From assembly GCF_024730785.1 (NCBI RefSeq), contig NZ_CP102830.1, positions 1,550,001 through 1,614,000 of the forward strand: 64,000 nt of DNA, in the 5' to 3' direction. The stretch comes from Pseudomonas sp. LS44 (GTDB taxonomy: Bacteria > Pseudomonadota > Gammaproteobacteria > Pseudomonadales > Pseudomonadaceae). Positions 45,031 to 51,879 of the stretch are shown here, piece by piece. The translations under genes and the position numbers were made by a program. The notes beneath the pieces are model-generated. The model saw nothing but the letters and a program-made list of their open reading frames with translations, was not told where the DNA came from and searched no databases. The stretch's first letter is position 1. Each line of letters starts with the position of its first letter.

Positions 45031-45357
45031 TCAAGCCTCTTCGGCGTTCATTTCCACATCGTGAGCAATCAGCGCGACCAAGGCGTTTTGTTGGCGACGT
45101 GAAAGTTGGCGGAAGCGTTGCAGTAGCTCGCGTTCATGCAGAGATAGCTCTGGACGATCCAGGCGCATGCTTAGATCGTCGTCCAGGGCGCCCTCCTGCA
45201 ACATGCTTTGTTCAAGGCGCGCAATGATTTCAGAGTTCATGCTGCGATGATGGCCGCGGGCTACATCGGCAATGCGCTCGCGCATACCATCAGGGAGTCG
45301 GACCACGAATTTGTCAGCTGTACGGCTGGAATAAATAGCCTGTTTCATAGGGCGCAT
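45031..45357 (-). CDS. amrZ: Arc-type ribbon-helix-helix regulator AmrZ
   Basis: A 108-residue protein. The ribbon-helix-helix domain ([25 protein letters not shown] then [14 protein letters not shown]) matches AmrZ/AlgZ of Pseudomonas, which controls alginate, motility and c-di-GMP genes, and the C-terminal tetramer domain ([16 protein letters not shown]) is also present. Residues 17-23 (DKFVVRL) form the DNA-contacting strand. Start at MRPMKQ is chosen to match family starts, though no good ribosome site is visible. Located between mgtE and a tRNA. Confidence 0.85.
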   Translation of the reverse strand: MRPMKQAIYSSRTADKFVVRLPDGMRERIADVARGHHRSMNSEIIARLEQSMLQEGALDDDLSMRLDRPELSLHERELLQRFRQLSRRQQNALVALIAHDVEMNAEEA

Positions 45358-45679
45358 ACATTAAACCGGTTAGTTCAAGGGAACGATGCTGGCACTGAGC
45401 TGCATGATTGTCACCGGTTCGACAGCCTGTCGCGCTAACCGTTCAGCCAGCATTGCAATTGTCGTCTCAAGTTTGAATATTTGACGTCAAATACGTGTCG
45501 TATTCTGGGCGTGTTGAAGGCTTTTTGCCAGCAAGATTTATCCAAAGTGGCTATTGCCAATCAAATGCTGCTGCGAACAGCATAGATCGCTCTGAATTGG
45601 CTGCTGATCGTGATTGCAAATAAGGTTTGGGAGGATAGCGGAGATAGGGTTGTCAGCAGATGCTTGCGGCGCCTTCCGA

Positions 45680-45900
45680 TGAGCGGAATGTTGAAGTCAT
45701 CCGCTCAATCGAGCTGACCCCGTGAGGCTGGAACCCATCGCATATAAAAGCGATGAGTTTCGACACGCTCTTGCTGGGCCAGTGTTCGATCAGATTGAGC
45801 GTACAGATGCCGAGTAATTGGCCATCTCGCTCCGCCGCCAGCACGATTCCTGGGGGGGGCAGCCAACGCAACGTCAGCAGGGTAATGTCGGGAGCGGGTC
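45680..45900 (-). pseudogene. GNAT acetyltransferase remnant
   Basis: On the minus strand one frame reads GIVLAAERDGQLLGICTLNLIE, a GNAT beta-strand core; the neighbouring frame reads ERVETHRFYMR and the first frame resumes with GFQPHGVSS, the usual end of GNAT enzymes (THRFYxRxGFxPHGV). The acetyl-CoA binding loop between these blocks is missing. At least one deletion and one frameshift are needed, so it is a decayed gene. The rest of the 773-bp gap 45358-46130 holds a 15-bp tandem repeat (GCAGTACGCACGTTT) at 45925-45953 and no other gene. Confidence 0.5.
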
Positions 45901-46130
45901 ACCAGGCTCAAGCTGCTGCAGCATGCAGTACGCACGTTTGCAGTACGCACGTTGCAGTCAGTGAATACAGCGTCAGGTGTTTCGCCGGCTTTCGAATCGG
46001 CCATGACGACGCTCCGTTACTCCGTCGAGTCTACTGTTGGCGGGCATGACGGTTGGCGGCATGACAAACGCTGCTGCGCTCGCTAACATGCCGCCCCGTT
46101 GTGTCGTCACAACAACCCTCGCAACAGAAT

Positions 46131-46207
46131 GTCCCAGTAGCTCAATTGGATAGAGCATCCCCCTCCTAAGGGGAAGGTTGGCAGTTCGAACCTGCCCTGG
46201 GACACCA
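46131..46207 (+). tRNA. tRNA-Arg (anticodon CCU), island attachment site
   Basis: A complete 77-nt tRNA: acceptor GTCCCAG/CTGGGAC, D-arm TAGCTCAATTGGATAGAGCA, anticodon loop CTCCTAA, T-arm GGCAGTTCGAACCTGCC, CCA encoded. Its 3' half from the anticodon loop is repeated at 61599-61643, marking it as the integration target of the following island. Confidence 0.95.
46163..46181 (+). other. attL core
   Basis: CTCCTAAGGGGAAGGTTGG, spanning the anticodon loop and the start of the variable/T region, is identical to 61599-61617. Past this point the two copies differ at scattered bases up to the CCA. Confidence 0.85.
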
Positions 46208-46253
46208 TATAAATCAATTGCTTAGCGCGACACTAACTTTCCAAATTCACATT

Positions 46254-46272
46254 GGGCTAGCGCCGGGCTAGC
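46254..46272 (+). repeat. Left arm-type repeat of the island
   Basis: GGGCTAGCGCCGGGCTAGC is found here, 47 bp past the tRNA, and again at 61459-61477 in the same orientation near the integrase start. Each holds two GGGCTAGC units. Identical sequences inside both ends of an integrated element are expected for integrase/excisionase arm sites. Confidence 0.65.
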
Positions 46273-46315
46273 GTTAGGCGGAAAACGCCCCCCTACTTTC
46301 CCACCACCCGAATAT

Positions 46316-46343
46316 GAAAAAGCCCGGCTCGATAACCAGGCTT
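46316..46343 (-). terminator. Possible minus-strand terminator
   Basis: On the minus strand AAGCCTGG-TTATCGAG-CCGGGCTTTTT forms a hairpin with one mismatch and a short T-tract, about 200 nt past the YedK-like stop. Confidence 0.4.
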
Positions 46344-46397
46344 GGCGGTAATTGCTGTGCAATTGCCCAGACAAAGTAGTGCGAAATTGCATCTGAC

Positions 46398-46490
46398 TTG
46401 ACCACGCAGTTGCGTTGGTCTTGACCAGCGCTTGCGCTCGCCCTGACCACCGCCCCTCAATCGTAATCGGCAGAGAACGGCCAATTGCAG
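46398..46490 (+). repeat. 22-bp repeat array 1
   Basis: TTGACC/CTGACC starts at 46398, 46421 and 46443 (spacing 23 and 22). The units share TTGACCAC-N3-TTGC. They are followed by GGCAGAGAACGGCCAATTGC at about 46469, a tail also found after arrays 2 and 3. Lies between the tRNA and the YedK-like gene. The remaining 331-bp gap holds the arm repeat and a hairpin, no gene. Confidence 0.6.
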
Positions 46491-46538
46491 CCATCCCATT
46501 TTACCGCTTAGGCCAAATCGGCAGATGTCTTGAGGTAG

Positions 46539-47237
46539 CTATGATTCGCTATCGCCCAAGGGATGAATCAACGCGTCACCTTGATTGCGGACATTTCCTA
46601 CCGCTTTATCGACTGCATACCATTCGAAGTCTTCGGTCGGTCGGCCGCAGATCAGCACGATTTCTTCGGCGCGGGCGAGAGTGGTATCCGGGTCGATCCA
46701 CTCTCGCGCCAGGCTTGGCTCCAATACCACTGGGCGTCGATCATGGATGTCGACCATGCCGCCCTGGCTGTCGGCGGTGATGATCACGAATCCATCGCCC
46801 TCGCGCAGCTCACCTTCGTGCGGGAGCTGGCCGATCGCGGCGAAGAACATCGCGCCGCCATCTCGCAGCCGAATAAAGTAAGGCTGTTTGCGCTTCGGGG
46901 CCGCCTCATCCTTGACCCACTCATACCAGCCGTCTGCAGCGACCAACGCGCGGTGCGGCCAAATCTGCTTAAAAAACTTTCCGCTGGCCACCGTTTCGAC
47001 CCGAGCGTTGATCGGTGGCGGCATCCTCCCCTGCGCCCAATGCGGCGCCCATCCCCACTTCACAGCGGCGATTGTTAGCCCGCAGCCTTCGGCGTGCAGC
47101 AACTGAACCTTCGTAGTCGGCGGCACGTTGTAATGATCGATCGGCACGTTGTCGTACCCGCTGATCACGTCCTGCTCGCTGTCCAATTCCCGCAGGTAGT
47201 CGGCCATGCCCTGATACTGGGCAAATCGTCCGCACAT
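46539..47237 (-). CDS. SOS-associated YedK/HMCES-type protein
   Basis: A 232-residue protein that forms a stable thiazolidine crosslink with abasic sites in single-stranded DNA, shielding them from error-prone bypass. The nucleophile Cys2 (MCGRFAQY), Asn of PPPINARVE, Glu of DGWYEW and His of DIHDRRPVVL are all present, so it should be active. It is divergent from umuD/umuC around a LexA box at 47296, which would place all three under SOS control. It is an accessory copy carried by the island. Confidence 0.93.
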   Translation of the reverse strand: MCGRFAQYQGMADYLRELDSEQDVISGYDNVPIDHYNVPPTTKVQLLHAEGCGLTIAAVKWGWAPHWAQGRMPPPINARVETVASGKFFKQIWPHRALVAADGWYEWVKDEAAPKRKQPYFIRLRDGGAMFFAAIGQLPHEGELREGDGFVIITADSQGGMVDIHDRRPVVLEPSLAREWIDPDTTLARAEEIVLICGRPTEDFEWYAVDKAVGNVRNQGDALIHPLGDSES

Positions 47238-47295
47238 GCCTGACGCCTCATTCCGTCTGTCTGGCTCTATTGTAGGCTGTGGATTTTATCGGATA

Positions 47296-47311
47296 CTGTA
47301 TTTATATACAG
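47296..47311. promoter_or_regulatory. LexA (SOS) box
   Basis: CTGTATTTATATACAG, a full CTGT-N8-ACAG palindrome with the A/T-rich centre of the consensus. It lies 17 bp before the umuD ATG and 58 bp before the YedK-like start, so it can repress both directions. Confidence 0.88.
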
Positions 47312-47328
47312 TTTAATCCGGGTGACTC

Positions 47329-47763
47329 ATGTCCTACACCATCCTCGGGCCGCTCGCGCTAGGCGGTCAGGCTCTGCCGCTGTACTCCTCATTGGTCTCC
47401 GCTGGGTTTCCCTCGCCAGCGGCTGACCACATCGAGGCCGAAATCTCCCTGGATGAATTGCTCAACCTGCGCGCGCCACACATGTACATCGCCCAGGCGG
47501 TCGGCGACAGCATGATCGGTATCGGTATTTTTGACCGCGACTGGCTGGTGGTCGATCGTTCGCTTGAGGTGGTCTCGGGGGACATCGTCATTGCCGCTCT
47601 AAATAACGATCCGCTGGTGAAGCGGTTCCATCGGCATGGCCAGCAGATCATCCTGCATGCCGAAAATCCCGCGTACCCGCCGCGCTACATCCTGGAAGGT
47701 GATGAACTTCGTATCTGGGGAGTGGTGACCGACAGCATCCGGCGCCATCGCCACCATGGCTGA
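47329..47763 (+). CDS. umuD: UmuD-like self-cleaving SOS protein
   Basis: A 144-residue UmuD/RulA-type protein. The RecA-stimulated cleavage site is AGF (residues 26-28, SAGFPSPAAD), the nucleophile Ser in GDSMIG (near 60) and the lysine in DPLVKRF (near 97) make the Ser-Lys dyad. Processed UmuD' joins UmuC to form DNA polymerase V. It lacks the N-terminal HTH of LexA, so it is not a repressor. Its stop lies inside umuC (8-nt overlap). Confidence 0.93.
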   Translation: MSYTILGPLALGGQALPLYSSLVSAGFPSPAADHIEAEISLDELLNLRAPHMYIAQAVGDSMIGIGIFDRDWLVVDRSLEVVSGDIVIAALNNDPLVKRFHRHGQQIILHAENPAYPPRYILEGDELRIWGVVTDSIRRHRHHG

Positions 47764-49033
47764 ACAGGTACTGGCGCTCGTCGACTGCAATTCGTTCTAC
47801 GCGAGCTGCGAACGAGTGTTCCGGCCAGACCTGACGCATACCCCCATCGTGGTGCTGTCGAACAACGACGGCTGCGTGATAGCCCGTTCGGCCGAGGCCA
47901 AGGTGTTGGGCATCAAGATGGGCGAGCCATATTTCCAGATCCGCGACAAACTTCGGCGCCATGGCATTCTGGCGTTCTCCAGCAACTACGCCCTCTATGG
48001 CGACATGAGCCAGCGCGTGATGACAACGCTCGAAGGTATGGTGCCTGCGATCGAGGTGTACAGCATCGATGAAGCGTTCGCCGACCTGACGGGCATGCCT
48101 GGTGATATGGAGGCGTTGGGTCGTGCAATGCGCGCGCGGGTGTTGCGCTGGACGGGCATCCCGGTCGGCGTTGGCATCGCCACAACCAAGACCTTGGCCA
48201 AGCTCGCGAACCATTCTGCCAAACGCTGGCAGCGACAGACCGGAGGGGTGGTGGATCTGCGCGATCCGGATCGGCGCGACAAAGTGCTGAAGGTCACCGA
48301 TGTCAGCGAGGTCTGGGGCATTGGCCGGCGTATGACCGAGCACCTGGCCGAGATGAACATCCGCACTGCATTGGATCTCGCCCAGGCTGACGCCTGGACC
48401 CTGCGGCAGAAGTTCAGCGTGGTGGTGGAGAAGACCGCCCGCGAACTACGCGGCACGCCTTGTCTTGAACTGGAAGAGGCAACGCCGCCTAAGCAGGAGA
48501 TCTGTTGTAGCCGGATGTTCGGCAAGCGGTTGCGTGAGCTGCCGCCAATTCGGGAAGCAGTGGCCACCTATGCAGCGCGCGCCTGCGAGAAGCTCCGCGC
48601 GCAGCAATCGATGTGCAAGCGGGTGCGGGTCAGCATCCGTACCGGCATGTTCAATCCAGACGAACCGAAATTCGCCAAGGGTGTGGTGGTCGAGCTGCCA
48701 TACCCAACCGACGATACCCGCCTGATAAGCAAGGCGGCCGCCGATGGGCTGGAGCTGATCTACCGGGAGGGTTTTGCGTTCAGTAAGGCCGAGTTGCTGC
48801 TGCTTGATCTGCGCCAGCATGGCGAGTTCACTGACGACCTGTTCGCCACCACTCAGCCAGAAGCTGCGGAGAAGGTGATGAGGGTTCTGGATGCAATCAA
48901 TGCGAGATGGGGAAGGGGAACCCTGCATCCAGCCAGCGTGCCGGCGGCGCCGGACTGGGGCATGCGTCGGGAAATGAAGAGTCCGAGCTACACGACTCGG
49001 TTGGATCAGTTGTGGACCGTGTCGTGTCGGTAA
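47756..49033 (+). CDS. umuC: UmuC-like Y-family DNA polymerase subunit
   Basis: A 425-residue catalytic subunit of polymerase V. Palm motifs: LVDCNSFYASCERVF (metal-binding Asp8) at the N-terminus and YSIDEAFADL (near 101) with the catalytic Asp-Glu pair. The thumb/HhH region (EVWGIGRRMTEHLAEM) and little-finger domain follow. Full-length and intact. Coupled to umuD by an 8-nt overlap. As an island-borne copy it may raise SOS mutagenesis in the host. Confidence 0.94.
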   Translation: MAEQVLALVDCNSFYASCERVFRPDLTHTPIVVLSNNDGCVIARSAEAKVLGIKMGEPYFQIRDKLRRHGILAFSSNYALYGDMSQRVMTTLEGMVPAIEVYSIDEAFADLTGMPGDMEALGRAMRARVLRWTGIPVGVGIATTKTLAKLANHSAKRWQRQTGGVVDLRDPDRRDKVLKVTDVSEVWGIGRRMTEHLAEMNIRTALDLAQADAWTLRQKFSVVVEKTARELRGTPCLELEEATPPKQEICCSRMFGKRLRELPPIREAVATYAARACEKLRAQQSMCKRVRVSIRTGMFNPDEPKFAKGVVVELPYPTDDTRLISKAAADGLELIYREGFAFSKAELLLLDLRQHGEFTDDLFATTQPEAAEKVMRVLDAINARWGRGTLHPASVPAAPDWGMRREMKSPSYTTRLDQLWTVSCR

Positions 49034-49084
49034 TCTGGTTATGCCGCACTGGGGCCTGAATGGCGACTGTTTTTCCGCGTCTAC

Positions 49085-49270
49085 TTGACCCTTGCTTGAT
49101 TGCACTGACTTGACCACCCAATTGCATTGCCACTGACCACCCAATTGCATTCGTGCTGAGCACCGTTTGCATGCAGCTTGACCAATACACGCAGCAGTGA
49201 CGACCGGCTGCATACGACCCGAAGCTGCCTGTCGGGACCGGCAAAGAACGACCAAAAGCGGACTGTGCAG
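49085..49270 (+). repeat. 22-bp repeat array 2
   Basis: TTGACC/CTGACC-like starts at 49085, 49110, 49133, 49156 and 49178 (spacings 25, 23, 23, 22); the best units read CTGACCACCCAATTGCATT. A tail CGGCAAAGAACGACCAAAAG at about 49239 matches that of array 1. It fills the 432-bp gap between umuC and the STAND gene; no gene is seen there. Together with array 3 in reverse orientation it brackets the cargo at 49.4-56.2 kb. Confidence 0.65.
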
Positions 49271-49465
49271 AGCCCGACATTCAACTTGTTGACAGCCGAT
49301 GCAGCGATTGTGCGAGTTGGACAGGCGCGTCAATGGGGCGCGTCTCCCAAGACAGCGACAGCTTCCCTGCTTCTCCGCTAAACGCAGGCACACGCCATAT
49401 CCCGACTCACTGGGATGGTGGGGCAAAATGCTATCTTGTCTGCTGCATAAGGAGCGGGTAAGCCA

Positions 49466-51706
49466 GTGAACGACTACGATTTTTCACGCCTGAACGACAA
49501 AGAATTTGAGGTGCTCTGCAATGACCTCATAGGCGCCAAGGAAAAGGTAACCTTTGAGCGCTTTAAGCCTGGTCCGGACAAAGGTGTCGATGGACGACAC
49601 TTCACGTCTACCAAAGCTGAATGGATTCTTCAGGCCAAGCACTGGGTCTCCACTTCTTTCTCGCAGTTGGTACGCCACATCAGAGATTCTGAGGCGGCAA
49701 AGGTCGGGAAACTTAATCCTGAACGGTACATCTTGGTGCTATCGCACAAGCTGTCCAGAGCCAACAAGACTGAAATCACGGATATTCTTGGCGCTCACGC
49801 GTCGTGCCGCGTTGATATCTATGGCCGAGAAGATCTGAACGATCTCCTCGCGCAACATCCCACCGTTGAGCGGCGGCATTTTAAGCTTTGGATTAGCAGC
49901 AGTTCGGTGTTGAGCAATCTCTTAAATAACGCAATCAATGGTCGCAGTGACGCGATGATGAGAGACATTGTCGAAAAATCGAAAATCTATGTCCAAACAA
50001 GTAATTTTACATCCGCTCTAGAAACCTTGGACAGGCTTGGTACGGTAATCATTACGGGCCAGGCCGGCATTGGTAAAACGACGCTTGCTGAGCAGATCAT
50101 CCTCCACTACGCCAGCGCAAGGTTCGAGCTTCTTTGCATCAGCGACGACTTACGGGAGGCAGAGCAAGCCTATGACCCGGAGCGGCCCCAGCTTTTCTAT
50201 TTCGACGATTTCCTCGGCAAAAACTACCTCCAGGCATTATCAGGTCATGAAGGCAGCCAGATCGTACATTTCATCAAACGAATTGCTCGCGAAAAATCAC
50301 ACAAGCGCTTTTTGCTGACATCCCGATCGACCATTTTAAATCAGGGGCGGATCCTAAATGATGCGTTCGATAACGCCCATATCAGCCGCAATGAAATGGA
50401 GATCAAACTGGCATCACTCTCCAGCCTAGACAAAGCGCATATTCTCTACAACCACATATGGCACTCCAATCTCGGTCCTTCTTTCGTCGACGAGTTGTAT
50501 TCGGAGAAGAGATACCTGCAGGTCATCGAACACAGAAATTTCAACCCGCGCATAATCGATTTTATTACTGACTCGCAACGCTTGCTCGATGTCGACGCTA
50601 ATGAATACTGGGAACATATCAGCGATTTGCTGGAGAATCCGTCCAAAATATGGGAGCACCCATTTGATGCACAACTCGATGATTTTGGCCGTTTTATCGT
50701 TCTTCTTGTGGCATTTAATAAGCAAAACATTGAGGAAAGCGATCTGGCTAGAGCGTACGCCCGGGCGATTTCAATGCCGCAACACGCCAATTTCAACGGC
50801 AAGCGCGATTTCAATGTCGCAACCCGTCACCTGACAAACTCCCTGCTTACCCGTGTGATCATTCAGGACAGCGTCCGGTACCAGCTCTTCAATCCGTCGT
50901 TGGGTGATTTTCTGTTGCATCGGTACGCAAAGCTTCCGGCGGCCCTTGAAATTGTTTTGAAGTGCTTGCACAGCCAAGGCGCTATTGACGTGCTGCTGGA
51001 TATGTCCCAGAACAAATTCATCGACAAAGCGACCACACGCAAAATTTTGGAGTCTTTGTTTGCTCACGAAGAGTCAACGAATTTCCAAGACAGTGATTCA
51101 GAATACGTTTCCAAGCTCTGTCATGCTATCGCAAAGCTATCACGACACAGCGAAGGCTTCGAGCGGCTCAGGAAAACGGCAACTTTCGTGCTCAACGGTT
51201 CTTTCCCAACCCATTACTCGCACTGCTTAAGAGTTCTCCAAGCAGCCCTTCATCGCGGATTTGTCGAGCCTCAGAACATCCTTTCCTTTATCGAAGACGC
51301 GATCGAAGTAGGCGCCAATGACAGCGAGCTTCCCTTGCTCGGAGAATTAGTGGCAGCGCTTGAGCTCGCTGACATCCACACGGCCACCGCCGCTTTCGTC
51401 GACCTCGCACAAGCTCATATGGCTGACTCCCTGGATGATATTTTTGACGAAGGGGACATCTTCTATAACGGCGAAAATCTTGCTACAGCGAGAAAAGCGT
51501 TAGAGCGACTTATCGAGGAGAAGCTAACGACTTGGAACGTTTCTCCCACGCCAAGCTTCATTGATGAAATGGTGGATGCCTATGAACTGTCGGACAGAAT
51601 GAAAAATTTCTTTGAACCGGAGAGTTCCTACTACCCGCCGTCTCGGCCTGCACAGAAGATTATCGATATCGCCAGCATTGATGACCTATTTCAGAGAGAT
51701 CACTAG
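49466..51706 (+). CDS. Mrr-like nuclease fused to a STAND-type NTPase (candidate defence protein)
   Basis: A 746-residue protein starting at GTG behind AAGGAG. Residues 1-130 resemble an Mrr-type PD-(D/E)XK nuclease: an EFEVLCNDLIG helix, then Asp42 in GVDGRHF and Gln56-x-Lys58 in ILQAKHW. Residues 180-420 form a P-loop NTPase: Walker A GQAGIGKTT (198-206), Walker B QLFYFDDF (242-249), and an arginine-bearing RFLLTSRS sensor. The C-terminal 320 residues are helical and probably a sensor region. This nuclease-STAND-sensor order is that of Avs-like and nSTAND anti-phage proteins, though shorter. AT-rich compared with the core. It faces the protease gene end to end. Confidence 0.8.
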   Translation: MNDYDFSRLNDKEFEVLCNDLIGAKEKVTFERFKPGPDKGVDGRHFTSTKAEWILQAKHWVSTSFSQLVRHIRDSEAAKVGKLNPERYILVLSHKLSRANKTEITDILGAHASCRVDIYGREDLNDLLAQHPTVERRHFKLWISSSSVLSNLLNNAINGRSDAMMRDIVEKSKIYVQTSNFTSALETLDRLGTVIITGQAGIGKTTLAEQIILHYASARFELLCISDDLREAEQAYDPERPQLFYFDDFLGKNYLQALSGHEGSQIVHFIKRIAREKSHKRFLLTSRSTILNQGRILNDAFDNAHISRNEMEIKLASLSSLDKAHILYNHIWHSNLGPSFVDELYSEKRYLQVIEHRNFNPRIIDFITDSQRLLDVDANEYWEHISDLLENPSKIWEHPFDAQLDDFGRFIVLLVAFNKQNIEESDLARAYARAISMPQHANFNGKRDFNVATRHLTNSLLTRVIIQDSVRYQLFNPSLGDFLLHRYAKLPAALEIVLKCLHSQGAIDVLLDMSQNKFIDKATTRKILESLFAHEESTNFQDSDSEYVSKLCHAIAKLSRHSEGFERLRKTATFVLNGSFPTHYSHCLRVLQAALHRGFVEPQNILSFIEDAIEVGANDSELPLLGELVAALELADIHTATAAFVDLAQAHMADSLDDIFDEGDIFYNGENLATARKALERLIEEKLTTWNVSPTPSFIDEMVDAYELSDRMKNFFEPESSYYPPSRPAQKIIDIASIDDLFQRDH

Positions 51707-51879
51707 GCCCGCCCAATGCATATCAGTTTGAGTGGCGGTGGATAGCTGCCTGTCAAAGCCGACCGATTTCGGCCAGGAGCGGGCATTTAGATTGAAAAAT
51801 AGATCAGCCTTCTTTTCTCGTACAAAAAATCTGTCTCCGTTCTGCTCTGGCCCAAATGCTAGAAATAGAACTCCACAAG

